A DNA stretch of 64,000 nt from an uncultured Eubacterium sp. (GTDB lineage Bacteria; Bacillota; Clostridia; Lachnospirales; Lachnospiraceae), in contig CAMUHY010000017.1 of NCBI GenBank assembly GCA_947088865.1, positions 1-64,000 of the forward strand, given 5' to 3'. Of the stretch, positions 25,829 through 34,767 are shown piece after piece; the first letter of the stretch is position 1, and each line of letters starts with the position of its first letter. The notes below the pieces were generated by a model that searched no databases, was not told where the DNA came from, and saw nothing but the letters and a program-made list of their open reading frames with translations. The position numbers and the translations under genes are program-made.

Positions 25829-26803
25829 TTAATTTTGAAATCGAATTTGCTCTTTTTTTATTGGTGAGTATCGGATTAAATGAGAACCGTTTATATTTTC
25901 ATGGTACATATTAACAGCAGAAATTTGATGATTTTCATAGGTCGTATAATAATAAATGCCTTTTTGAGTATTACAGCAGGATGTGTAAAATGTGATTTCA
26001 TATTTTCCATCACCAAGATTACAACAGCCTTTTTGCTGTTCAACAGCACCTAAAATATGAAAAAATTGATTGACGCTTTCCATCTCTGAATCACCAGAAA
26101 TCGAGTTCATTTTTACAAAAGAAGCTCTTACAAAGCGAGATGGAGAAGATAAATCGCCAGGAAGTCCCAATGCACCCATACCGCGACAATAGGTGTGTAA
26201 TGGCAGTTTACTGCAAAAATGATTTTGCGGCTGACCCGTAGTAAGAGCCATATAATTGTTAAGGTTAAACATTTGTTCATTAAATGTGGGATTATTGGTT
26301 AATATGCCAACAGGATTATCATAGACGTTTATTCCTGTTTGTGTTGATTCTACGGTAATAGCTTCACCATGTCCGGCAATTATCCAATGAAGCTGTGGTG
26401 TTGGAAGTTCCTCATTAAAGGGAGGATTTGTAAGATTCATTAGATTTAATTGTTCTTTTGCTTCTTTTATGGTGGCACATTGACATAAAATCCAAGATAT
26501 AAATTCAAAAGTAGCAATATTATACTTGTACTTGTCCACTTCTCTATAAACGGCATTGCCAACAAAATTTAGACCAGCCATTCCAAGTCCTTTTTCATTT
26601 ACTGCATCATAGTACAGTGGATAATTTTCGGCGACATGAGCCATGCCAATAATTGCATAATGGTTATTGATAATGCCAACATTCCGAAAATTAAAACAAT
26701 AATTGCGGGGTGTTATTACAATTTCATCACCATAAGAAATTTCATAATCAAGCGTGCGTCCAAAATAAAAATCTTTTGTCTCATAAGTTGCTGCTGTACA
26801 CAT
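25829..26803 (-). CDS. Choloylglycine hydrolase family protein (bile salt hydrolase-like)
   Basis: A 324-aa Ntn-hydrolase. The nucleophile Cys2 follows the initiator Met (MCTAATYETKD), with Arg16 and Asp19 (FGRTLDYE) in the expected catalytic places. GLNFVGNA near residue 77, NPVGILTNNPTF, and GLPGDLSSPSRFVRASF (Arg of the active site) are family signatures; these resemble bile salt hydrolases more than penicillin V acylases. GGGAGG lies upstream of the ATG. No signal peptide, so it acts in the cytoplasm, deconjugating glycine or taurine from bile acids. Substrate preference is inference. Confidence 0.87.
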   Translation of the reverse strand: MCTAATYETKDFYFGRTLDYEISYGDEIVITPRNYCFNFRNVGIINNHYAIIGMAHVAENYPLYYDAVNEKGLGMAGLNFVGNAVYREVDKYKYNIATFEFISWILCQCATIKEAKEQLNLMNLTNPPFNEELPTPQLHWIIAGHGEAITVESTQTGINVYDNPVGILTNNPTFNEQMFNLNNYMALTTGQPQNHFCSKLPLHTYCRGMGALGLPGDLSSPSRFVRASFVKMNSISGDSEMESVNQFFHILGAVEQQKGCCNLGDGKYEITFYTSCCNTQKGIYYYTTYENHQISAVNMYHENINGSHLIRYSPIKKEQIRFQN

Positions 26804-26936
26804 AGCTTTCCTCCCTTTATTTTCTTGATTAATATTTTTCTTGAAAAAATTTTTTATTTATAAAATACAAAAGAATGTATTGTTGTATTTTACTATTTTA
26901 TACGAACAATCTTAATCCTATTCCAATTATATGTGT

Positions 26937-26978
26937 GAATAGCAATTAACTAGCAAAATGTGTTGTGAATTGCTATTC
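26937..26978. promoter_or_regulatory. Inverted repeat overlapping the kdgK promoter
   Basis: GAATAGCAATT (26937-26947) and AATTGCTATTC (26968-26978) are perfect 11-bp inverted arms separated by 20 nt. The right arm covers the -35 box at 26970. It may be an operator pair or a transcribed hairpin. The rest of the 26804-27136 gap is AT-rich without a further recognisable feature. Confidence 0.55.
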
Positions 26979-26998
26979 CTATATATTTGTGATACAAT
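26970..26998 (+). promoter_or_regulatory. Promoter of kdgK
   Basis: TTGCTA (26970-26975), a 17-nt spacer and TACAAT (26993-26998). Confidence 0.6.
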
Positions 26999-27136
26999 AA
27001 TTACAGTAAAGTTGTGATAAAGATTTGCAAAGCAAATTTTTTATGAAGATGGGAATACTACATAAAAAGCCACAACAAGCTGTGATATTTAAAAAGTACA
27101 CAAAATTATATCAATATAATGAAAGGACGACAGCTT

Positions 27137-28153
27137 ATGAAATTTATTGCTATTGGAGAATTAATGTTAAGATTATCGCCACCTAATTATGAAAAGATTG
27201 TATCTACACATAATTATATAGCGAACTATGGTGGAGCAGAGTCAAACGTTGCTGTATCACTTGCAAATCTTGGTGTGGACAGCACCTTTTTTACAGTTTT
27301 GCCCGATTCTGATATCGGCAAATCAGCAATTAACTATTTAAAATCAAATGATGTACATACAAAAGAGATTATTAAATCAGAGGGACGAATGGGAATTTAT
27401 TTCCTTGAAGAGGGTGTTTCTGTAAGACCGTCACAAGTTATTTACGACAGAGGTTCATCTGCATTTGCTGAGTATGATTACAAAAATGTTGATTTTGAAA
27501 AAATTTTAAAAGAGTATGATTGGTTGCATCTTAGCGGTATAACACCAGCGCTTTCTTATAATTGCAGAAAATTGATAGATAAAGCTGTTAAGGCTGCTAA
27601 AAAATTAGGTCTTACGGTGAGTTTTGACCCTAATTTTAGAAGCAGTTTATGGTCTTTTTCAACAGCAAGAGATGTTCTTAGCAAATATCTTCCATATGTT
27701 GATGTACTGATAGGAATTGAGCCTATTCATGTATATAAAGAAGATGGTTCTGATGTAAAAGATGGATTGACGATGGACCCATCATTTAAAGATATGGACA
27801 GAGTGTTTCGAGCAATTGACAAACAGTATCATATGAAGGCAATCGCTAGGACTGTTCGATATGTTCATTCGGGAAGCAATAATTCCTTGAAAGCATTTTT
27901 TTATACAGATGGTGAAACATATGAGAGTAAAACAATCAATTTTGAGATAGTAGACCGTGTTGGAGGAGGCGATGCCTTTTCTTCTGGTTTGATATATGCA
28001 CTGATGCAAGATGATATGAGTGCAGAAGATACCGTTAATTTTGCAGTGGCTTCTTCTGTAATGAAACATGCTATACGAGGCGATACAAACATTACAAGTG
28101 TTGACCAAATAAAACGATTAATGAATAATGCATCATTTGATGTGCAGAGGTGA
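27137..28153 (+). CDS. kdgK: 2-keto-3-deoxygluconate kinase (PfkB family)
   Basis: A 338-aa PfkB-type sugar kinase. The N-terminus IAIGELMLRLSPP and NYGGAESNVAVSLANLG are typical of KDG kinases, and GGGDAFSSG near the C-terminus supplies the anion hole and catalytic base Asp279. It phosphorylates KDG to KDPG, a late step in galacturonate/pectin catabolism, which fits the pectinases at 10021-20138. Start 27137 is preferred over an in-frame ATG at 27119 because AAAGGA lies 9 nt upstream. It is followed after 5 nt by the MATE gene. Other PfkB substrates cannot be excluded. Confidence 0.83.
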   Translation: MKFIAIGELMLRLSPPNYEKIVSTHNYIANYGGAESNVAVSLANLGVDSTFFTVLPDSDIGKSAINYLKSNDVHTKEIIKSEGRMGIYFLEEGVSVRPSQVIYDRGSSAFAEYDYKNVDFEKILKEYDWLHLSGITPALSYNCRKLIDKAVKAAKKLGLTVSFDPNFRSSLWSFSTARDVLSKYLPYVDVLIGIEPIHVYKEDGSDVKDGLTMDPSFKDMDRVFRAIDKQYHMKAIARTVRYVHSGSNNSLKAFFYTDGETYESKTINFEIVDRVGGGDAFSSGLIYALMQDDMSAEDTVNFAVASSVMKHAIRGDTNITSVDQIKRLMNNASFDVQR

Positions 28154-28158
28154 TTTAC

Positions 28159-29526
28159 ATGGATTATAAGTCTATGACAAAGGAGGAACGTCTAAGTAAA
28201 GGAAATTTAAACCGATTAATGTTTGCAATGGCTGTGCCAACGATTATTGCGCAGGTTATTAATATCTTATATAACATTGTAGACAGAATATATATAGGAC
28301 ATATTGAAGGGGTTGGCTCGACTGCTCTTACGGGAGTGGGTATTGCACTGCCAATTGTTACCTTTATATCCGCATTTTCTGCATTTGTTGGTTCAGGAGG
28401 AGCGCCTTTATCATCCATTGCATATGGAAAAGGCGACAAAAAACAGGCAGAGAAGATACTAGGCAATGGAGCGTTTTTGCTGATTGTATTTAGCTTTATT
28501 TTGATGGCTGTATTTTATATATGGCAGGAACCGTTGTTATATTTATTTGGCGCCAGTCAAGACACCATAGGATACGCTTGTGAATACCTTTCATGGTATT
28601 TGATTGGAACGTTAAGTGTAGAATTGGCATTAGGATTAAATACGTATATTATAGCGCAGGGCAATACAAAGATAGCTATGATATCAGTCCTTATTGGCGC
28701 TATATTAAATATTGCCCTAGACCCTGTATTTATATTTTTATTTGGATTAGGCGTCAAAGGAGCTGCCATAGCAACCGTTATATCACAGACCGTCTCAGGT
28801 ATATGGATTGTAGCGTTTTTGATGGGAAAGCGTGCGATACTGCGTCTTAAAATTAAGTATATGAGACCAGATGTAGCGATTATAAAAAATGTTTGTGCGC
28901 TTGGCATCTCACCATTTATTATGAGAGCTACCGAAAGTTTGATATCTATTGTGATGAATCGAGGTTTGCAGAATTATGGGGGAGATAACTATGTGGCATC
29001 CCTTACAATTATGCAGAGTGTTATGCAGTTTATGTCCGCTCCATTGAGTGGTTTTACACAAGGAATCCAGCCAATTATAAGTTTTAATTATGGCGCGGGG
29101 AATTTTGATAGAGTAAAAAATACTTATAGAAGAATGATTGCGGCAAGTACAGCTTTTTCTTTGGTTGCAACAGCAGTTGTAATGATATTTCCTGCATTTT
29201 TTGGGCGGTTATTCACAAAAGAATCCGTTGTTATTGATATTGTTGTGGAAAAGATGCCCTTATTTATGTGCGGAATGTTGATATTTGGTGTGCAGATGGC
29301 AATACAGCCAACCTTTTTGGCATTGGGGCAGGCAAAAATTTCGCTTTTTATAGCTATGCTTAGAAAGGTTATACTTCTTGTGCCATTGGCAATTGTACTT
29401 CCATTTTTTATGGGCGTTGACGGCGTGTACTTTGCGGAACCAATATCCGACGTGCTTTCGGCTCTTACGGCGGTGACGTTGTTTTTGCTAAATATTAATA
29501 AAATTCTTTCAAAGCCAGCACGGTAA
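28159..29526 (+). CDS. MATE family efflux transporter
   Basis: A 455-aa, 12-helix multidrug and toxin extrusion protein. The two MatE domains are marked by the N-terminal MAVPTIIAQVINILYNIVD-like segment and the repeated QGIQPIISFNYGAGNF in the second half. It uses a Na+ or H+ gradient to export organic compounds; substrate unknown. ATG 28159 is chosen because AGAGG lies 8 nt upstream; an in-frame GTG at 28150 overlaps the kdgK stop. It is co-transcribed with kdgK, but there is no functional reason to link the two. Confidence 0.88.
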   Translation: MDYKSMTKEERLSKGNLNRLMFAMAVPTIIAQVINILYNIVDRIYIGHIEGVGSTALTGVGIALPIVTFISAFSAFVGSGGAPLSSIAYGKGDKKQAEKILGNGAFLLIVFSFILMAVFYIWQEPLLYLFGASQDTIGYACEYLSWYLIGTLSVELALGLNTYIIAQGNTKIAMISVLIGAILNIALDPVFIFLFGLGVKGAAIATVISQTVSGIWIVAFLMGKRAILRLKIKYMRPDVAIIKNVCALGISPFIMRATESLISIVMNRGLQNYGGDNYVASLTIMQSVMQFMSAPLSGFTQGIQPIISFNYGAGNFDRVKNTYRRMIAASTAFSLVATAVVMIFPAFFGRLFTKESVVIDIVVEKMPLFMCGMLIFGVQMAIQPTFLALGQAKISLFIAMLRKVILLVPLAIVLPFFMGVDGVYFAEPISDVLSALTAVTLFLLNINKILSKPAR

Positions 29527-29627
29527 AATAATCATAGCAAAATTGTGATATAAAAATTTACAAAGTAAAATTCTGATATAGGTTATATATTATAATTATA
29601 TATAATAATAAAAGGAAAAGTGTGTTG

Positions 29628-30566
29628 ATGGACAATATAAGGATAACAAATACCCCTTATGATGATGTATTTCGTACATTACTGAATGATTGTAGTTCAT
29701 TGATTATTCCTGTAATCAATGAAATATTTGGAGAGAATTACTCTGGAAAAGAGGAGATTATTTTCTCGCCAAATGAACATTTTTTGAATCAGCAGGGCGG
29801 AAATGAGGATGCACGAATTACGGACTCAAGTTTTAAAATATTGGGAAAAGAAACAAAAAAGTATCATTTGGAATGCCAAAGTAGTGCAGATAACAGTATG
29901 TTAATTCGATTCTTTGAATATGATACACAGATTGCTCTTGATGAAGGAGAAATAAAAGGTAATGTTCTCACTGTGACATTACCACATTCTGCTGTATTGT
30001 TTTTGCGGTATAACGCATCTACACCAGATAAGTTAAAAATTAGGATGGTTACACCAGGTGGAACGATAGAATATGATGTATTAGTAATGAAATCACAACA
30101 ATATACAATAAATGAAATTTTTGAGAAGAATTTGCTGTTGTTAATTCCTTTCTATATCTTTTCTCATGAAAAACGATTTGATGAATATGAAAAAGATGAA
30201 ATAAAACTAAGGGTATTGCAAAAAGAATATGAACAAATTAAAAATAAATTGGAGAAACTTTTACATCAGGGAACTATTAGCGAATATACAAGATGCACGA
30301 TTATTGATATGTCTAATAAGGTATTAGAACATATTGCAATGAAATATAACTCTGTCAAGGAAGGAGTGAAATCTGTTATGGGTGGAAAAATTCTGGAATA
30401 TGAGGCAAAAACTATAAAAAAAGAAGGTATAGAACAAGGTATAGAACAAGGTATTAAGGGAACCGTTTCCATATTGAAGAATTTAGGGATTCCCAAGCAA
30501 ACAATTTTGATTAAAATTCAGGAGCAGTATAATTTAAGTTTGGAAGATTCCAAAAAATATCTGTAA
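29628..30566 (+). CDS. Rpn family recombination-promoting nuclease / transposase-like protein
   Basis: A 312-aa protein of the Rpn/PD-(D/E)XK group (formerly 'transposase_31'/PDDEXK-like families). The N-terminal TPYDDVFRTLLND and the acidic core EDARITDSSF...YHLECQSS match the nuclease motif Asp-x(n)-Glu-x-Gln. The C-terminus has the short degenerate repeat GIEQGIEQGIKG, which is common in the family. Such proteins are abundant in gut Firmicutes; RecA-independent recombination has been shown for E. coli RpnA. AAGGAAAAG precedes ATG 29628. A family B element follows directly downstream. Confidence 0.78.
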   Translation: MDNIRITNTPYDDVFRTLLNDCSSLIIPVINEIFGENYSGKEEIIFSPNEHFLNQQGGNEDARITDSSFKILGKETKKYHLECQSSADNSMLIRFFEYDTQIALDEGEIKGNVLTVTLPHSAVLFLRYNASTPDKLKIRMVTPGGTIEYDVLVMKSQQYTINEIFEKNLLLLIPFYIFSHEKRFDEYEKDEIKLRVLQKEYEQIKNKLEKLLHQGTISEYTRCTIIDMSNKVLEHIAMKYNSVKEGVKSVMGGKILEYEAKTIKKEGIEQGIEQGIKGTVSILKNLGIPKQTILIKIQEQYNLSLEDSKKYL

Positions 30567-30587
30567 TAATTTATCCGTCTTATATTT

Positions 30588-30742
30588 AACCTCATCAAGG
30601 AAATCCCCACTTCAATGCTGCAAAGGCATAAGTGGAGTGAAGATTTCCTTGTTTCAGAGGGAGCTTGTACTCCCACTGAAAAGCTGCGATAGCAGCTATG
30701 AGGTTATAAGCAAGTAGCGTAGCGGATTGCGAATATCCGCTT
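30588..30742 (+). repeat. Family B structured element, complete copy (B2)
   Basis: Same layout as the 25510 copy: closing stem TAACCTCAT/ATGAGGTTA, hairpin GGAAATC/GATTTCC with inner CCACTT/AAGTGG, hairpin AGCTGC/GCAGCT and 3' hairpin AGCGGAT/ATCCGCT. Changes relative to B1 preserve pairing (TAC/GTA to TGC/GCA). Confidence 0.75.
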
Positions 30743-30853
30743 AACTTTATAAGGCTGGTAATTTCCACTAATTTTAAATAATAATAAAATTAAGTTTTAT
30801 AAACTGTAATGAGAAAGTAAATAAATGATATTGTGATGAAAAACAGTAAATCC

Positions 30854-30882
30854 TTGACAATTTATATGGATTTTTATAAAAT
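30854..30882 (+). promoter_or_regulatory. Promoter of ileS leader
   Basis: TTGACA (30854-30859), a 17-nt spacer and TAAAAT (30877-30882), just before the T-box leader. Confidence 0.6.
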
Positions 30883-30888
30883 ATAATT

Positions 30889-31150
30889 AAATGCTGTGAC
30901 GAAGACAGTAGAATACAGAGGAAAATGTTAGCGAGCCGGGATGGTGAGAGCCGGTATGAGTAGACTGTATTTGAATATCACTTCCAAGCATCTGAACTGA
31001 AATAAGTGGAAATGCTAAAATAGCTATATAAAAACGGTTATTCGGTATTGATTTCAATACAAGCAAAAGCATTGCTGCAAAGATTAAGTGAAGACGGCAA
31101 TCCCACCGTTATAAGGGACGCATATGCTGGTATGTAGTAATTATTCAAGT
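30889..31150 (+). promoter_or_regulatory. T-box leader (Ile specifier), antiterminator not found
   Basis: Stem I begins with GACGAAGACAGTAGA, and its distal part AGCGAGCCGGGATGGTGAGAG is the conserved T-box apical region (motifs here kept short: GAGCCGGG, GGTGAGAGCC). The specifier loop reads GAATATCAC, with ATC as the Ile codon, matching the downstream ileS. Stem II/III sequence (AAGTGAAGACGG, CCCACCGTTATAAGGGAC, GCATATGCTGGTATG) is present. The expected antiterminator with the TGGNACCGCG sequence is not seen: after TATTCAAG the leader runs into a family C inverted repeat. Confidence 0.85.
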
Positions 31151-31162
31151 TCATTATTTTTG

Positions 31163-31257
31163 GGCTGTTGCAAAATGAATTTTTTATATAAGATTAATAT
31201 CAGCAAATAATATGGTAGTATATCTTGTAAAAAAATTTTATTTTGCAGCAGCCTTTT
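31163..31257 (+). repeat. Family C inverted-repeat element (C3) in the ileS leader
   Basis: GGGCTGTTGCAAAA (31163) and TTTTGCAGCAGCC (31240-31252) bound a 95-nt element that ends in a T run, sitting where a T-box terminator/antiterminator is expected. It can form a terminator-like hairpin in front of ileS. Confidence 0.65.
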
Positions 31258-31367
31258 TAAAATTATAAGAGGTAATTGTGAAACTTATGATTTTGCATAA
31301 TTTACACACAAAAAATTCTATTTTCAATTACCTATAAAAAAGCAATCGTTAGAAAGGAGATTTGGCG

Positions 31368-34300
31368 ATGGTTTATGAAAAAGTATCATCGGACATGAAT
31401 TTTGTTGAGAGAGAAAAAGAAGTCGAAAAATTCTGGAAAGAAAACAATGTATTTGAAAAAAGTATTGAAAATCGTAAGCAGGGTGAGACTTACACATTTT
31501 ATGATGGTCCGCCAACTGCCAATGGAAAGCCTCATATAGGGCATGTACTTACAAGAGTTATTAAGGATATGATTCCAAGATACCGCACAATGAAAGGCTA
31601 TATGGTTCCTCGTAAAGCGGGCTGGGATACACATGGACTTCCAGTAGAGCTTGAAGTTGAAAAAATGCTTGGTCTTGATGGCAAAGAACAGATTGAGGAA
31701 TATGGTTTAGAGCCATTTATCAAGTATTGTAAAGAAAGCGTTTGGAAATATAAGGGAATGTGGGAGGATTTTTCATCAACTGTCGGCTTTTGGGCAGATA
31801 TGGATAACCCTTACGTTACTTATAATGATGATTTTATAGAATCTGAATGGTGGGCATTAAAACAAATTTGGGACAAGGGTCTCCTTTATAAAGGATTTAA
31901 AATTGTTCCATATTGTCCTCGCTGTGGTACACCTCTTTCTTCCCATGAGGTGGCGCAAGGCTATAAAGCAGTTAAAGAGCGTTCAGCAGTTGTTCGCTTT
32001 AAATGTATTGGCGAAGATGCATATTTTCTTGCATGGACAACAACGCCTTGGACACTTCCATCGAATGTTGCACTCTGTGTCAATCCACAAGAAACATATG
32101 TAAAGGTGAAAGCAGCAGACGGCAAAACATACTATATGGCTTTAGCCCTTCTTGATTCAGTACTTGGGGGACTTGCTGCAAAAGTAGGACAGACAGTAGA
32201 TGGAAGGTCGTTAGAGACTGATGAAAACGGCAATGTGACAGAGGCAGTAACAGGAGAAGGAGTTGATTATTGTATTCTTGAAAAATATGTAGGTACAGAT
32301 TTAGAGTACAAAGAATATGAACCTCTTTTTGAGTGTGCGGGTGTATCTGCTAAAAATCAGAAAAAGAAAGCACATTTTGTAACATGTGACGATTATGTAA
32401 CGATGGGAGACGGTACAGGAATTGTTCATATTGCTCCTGCGTTTGGTGAGGACGATGCAAGAGTTGGTCGAAAATATGACCTTCCATTTGTTCAATTTGT
32501 CGATGCAAAGGGTGATATGACAGAGGAAACACCTTATGCGGGTCTTTTTGTTAAAAAGGCAGACCCAGAGATTTTGAAAGACCTTGATAAAGAAGATAAG
32601 TTGTTTAGCGCGCCAAAATTTGAGCATGATTATCCATTTTGCTGGCGATGTGACACTCCTCTTATCTATTATGCAAGAGAGTCTTGGTTTATAAAAATGA
32701 CGGATGAAGAGGTTAAGAAAAACCTCGTTGCCAATAATAAAACGATTAATTGGATTCCAGACACAATCGGTTCCGGACGTTTTGGTTCATGGCTTGAAAA
32801 TGTCCAAGATTGGGGTATATCACGTAACCGATATTGGGGTACGCCTCTTAATATCTGGGTTTGTGATGATTGTGGAGAGATGATGTCGATTGGCAGTATT
32901 GAAGAATTAAAGGCAAATTCCGATAATTGTCCAGATGATATCGAGCTTCACCGACCATATATTGATGAAGTTTTATGTAATTGTCCAAAATGTAAGGGTA
33001 AAATGAAACGAGTTCCAGAAGTGATTGACTGCTGGTTTGATTCGGGTTCTATGCCATTTGCACAGCATCATTATCCATTTGAAAATAAAGAATTGTTTGA
33101 ACAGCAATTTCCTGCAAAATTTATATCAGAAGCTGTTGACCAGACAAGAGGCTGGTTTTATTCACTGCTTGCAATATCGACATTGCTGTTTAACAAAGCG
33201 CCTTATGAAAATGTTATTGTGTTAGGACATGTACAAGATGCAAATGGACAGAAGATGAGCAAGTCCAAAGGAAATGCAGTTGACCCATTTGAGGCGCTTG
33301 AAACACATGGAGCCGATGCGATAAGATGGTATTTTTATGAAAATTCAGCTCCTTGGCTTCCAAACCGATTCCATGATAAAGCGGTTACAGAAGGTCAAAG
33401 AAAATTTATGGGAACAATTTGGAATACCTATGCCTTTTTTGTTCTCTATGCAAATATTGATGAATTTGATGCGACAAAGTATACATTAGAATACGATAAA
33501 TTGACGGTTATGGATAAATGGATTTTGTCAAAGTTAAATACCGTAGTAAAAACAGTTGATGAAAATCTTGAAAATTATAAGATTACAGAAACAGCCCGTA
33601 TTTTGGAAAATTTTGTAGATGAGATTTCCAATTGGTATGTACGATGCAGCCGTGAGCGTTTTTGGGCAAAAGGTATGGAACAAGATAAAATCAACGCTTA
33701 TATGACGCTTTATACAACGCTTGTAACGCTCAGTAAAGTAGCTGCTCCAATGATTCCTTTTATGACAGAAACAATTTATAGAAATTTGGTATGCAGTATT
33801 GATAAAAATGCGCCGATAAGCGTGCATTTATGTGATTATCCGCAAGTTAAAGAAGAATGGATTGACACACAGCTTGAGGATAATATGGAAAATGTGCTTG
33901 CGGCAGTTGTTATTGGTCGTGCATGTCGTAACGCGACAAATATTAAAAACCGACAGCCAATAGGGCAGATGTTTATTAAAGCGGATTGGCAGTTAGACGA
34001 CTTTTTTACATCTATTATAGCCGATGAATTGAATGTAAAAAAGATTGAATATACACAAGATGTAAGAGCATTTACATCATATAGCTTTAAGCCGCAGTTA
34101 AAAACACTTGGTCCAAAGTATGGAAAGATTATTAATGATATTCGCAAAGAATTGGCAGCACTTGACGGCAATACGGCAATGGATACATTAAATTCAGAGG
34201 GCAGTATTACATTAAATATTGGCGGACAGAAAATAGAGCTTGTAAAAGATGATTTACTTATTGAGATGACACAGTTAGAAGGTTTTGTTGCCAATTCAGA

Positions 34301-34610
34301 TAAAGGAATAACCGTTGTTATGAATACCAATCTTACGCCAGAATTGATAGAGGAAGGTTTTGTCAGAGAGATTGTAAGTAAAATTCAAACGATGCGCAAA
34401 GATGCAGGATTTGAAGTGATGGACAGAATTGTTGTGACCGTTTGTGAAAATGATAAGTTAGAAGAATTAATCCATAATAATTCAGAGTCCATTAAAAAAA
34501 TTGTGTTGGCAGACGCGATTGAAAGCGGTCAGGCAAAAGGATTTATAAAAGAGTGGGATATTAATGGTGAAAAAGTAATACTTGGAGTAGAAAAAATAAG
34601 CAAGGAATAA
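31368..34610 (+). CDS. ileS: Isoleucyl-tRNA synthetase
   Basis: A 1080-aa class I synthetase. HIGH is at residues 56-59 (GKPHIGHV) and KMSKS at 629-633 (QKMSKSKGN). The CP1 editing domain contains FLAWTTTPWTLPSN and HIAPAFGEDD. The length and a C-terminus without the zinc finger of the usual bacterial enzyme suggest the longer, eukaryote-like IleS2 type, often less sensitive to mupirocin; this sub-typing is inference. AAGGAG lies 8 nt before ATG 31368; a TTG at 31362 would be too close. Expression should be sensed by the T-box leader upstream, if it still functions. Confidence 0.95.
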   Translation: MVYEKVSSDMNFVEREKEVEKFWKENNVFEKSIENRKQGETYTFYDGPPTANGKPHIGHVLTRVIKDMIPRYRTMKGYMVPRKAGWDTHGLPVELEVEKMLGLDGKEQIEEYGLEPFIKYCKESVWKYKGMWEDFSSTVGFWADMDNPYVTYNDDFIESEWWALKQIWDKGLLYKGFKIVPYCPRCGTPLSSHEVAQGYKAVKERSAVVRFKCIGEDAYFLAWTTTPWTLPSNVALCVNPQETYVKVKAADGKTYYMALALLDSVLGGLAAKVGQTVDGRSLETDENGNVTEAVTGEGVDYCILEKYVGTDLEYKEYEPLFECAGVSAKNQKKKAHFVTCDDYVTMGDGTGIVHIAPAFGEDDARVGRKYDLPFVQFVDAKGDMTEETPYAGLFVKKADPEILKDLDKEDKLFSAPKFEHDYPFCWRCDTPLIYYARESWFIKMTDEEVKKNLVANNKTINWIPDTIGSGRFGSWLENVQDWGISRNRYWGTPLNIWVCDDCGEMMSIGSIEELKANSDNCPDDIELHRPYIDEVLCNCPKCKGKMKRVPEVIDCWFDSGSMPFAQHHYPFENKELFEQQFPAKFISEAVDQTRGWFYSLLAISTLLFNKAPYENVIVLGHVQDANGQKMSKSKGNAVDPFEALETHGADAIRWYFYENSAPWLPNRFHDKAVTEGQRKFMGTIWNTYAFFVLYANIDEFDATKYTLEYDKLTVMDKWILSKLNTVVKTVDENLENYKITETARILENFVDEISNWYVRCSRERFWAKGMEQDKINAYMTLYTTLVTLSKVAAPMIPFMTETIYRNLVCSIDKNAPISVHLCDYPQVKEEWIDTQLEDNMENVLAAVVIGRACRNATNIKNRQPIGQMFIKADWQLDDFFTSIIADELNVKKIEYTQDVRAFTSYSFKPQLKTLGPKYGKIINDIRKELAALDGNTAMDTLNSEGSITLNIGGQKIELVKDDLLIEMTQLEGFVANSDKGITVVMNTNLTPELIEEGFVREIVSKIQTMRKDAGFEVMDRIVVTVCENDKLEELIHNNSESIKKIVLADAIESGQAKGFIKEWDINGEKVILGVEKISKE

Positions 34611-34627
34611 AATAGAATGAATCATTT

Positions 34628-34672
34628 AGCCATGCAAGATTGATTGTGCAATTTTGTTCGTCTTGTGTGGCT
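34628..34672 (+). terminator. Hairpin terminator after ileS
   Basis: AGCCATGCAAGA pairs with TCTTGTGTGGCT (12 bp with two GU). The T tract is poor, so termination may be partial. Confidence 0.5.
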
Positions 34673-34677
34673 TTAGC

Positions 34678-34706
34678 TTGCATATATCCGTAAAAATGTG
34701 TATAAT
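34678..34706 (+). promoter_or_regulatory. Promoter of glgP
   Basis: TTGCAT (34678-34683), a 17-nt spacer and TATAAT (34701-34706). Confidence 0.65.
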
Positions 34707-34767
34707 GTAACTCACTAAAAGTATATGAGGCAAATTTTTACTAAGAAAAACATGGAGGAAAAATTAA

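Noticed and set aside
29628-30566. Active insertion sequence
   Set aside because: Rpn-type genes are sometimes labelled transposase, but no terminal inverted repeats flank the gene; only a family B element follows it.
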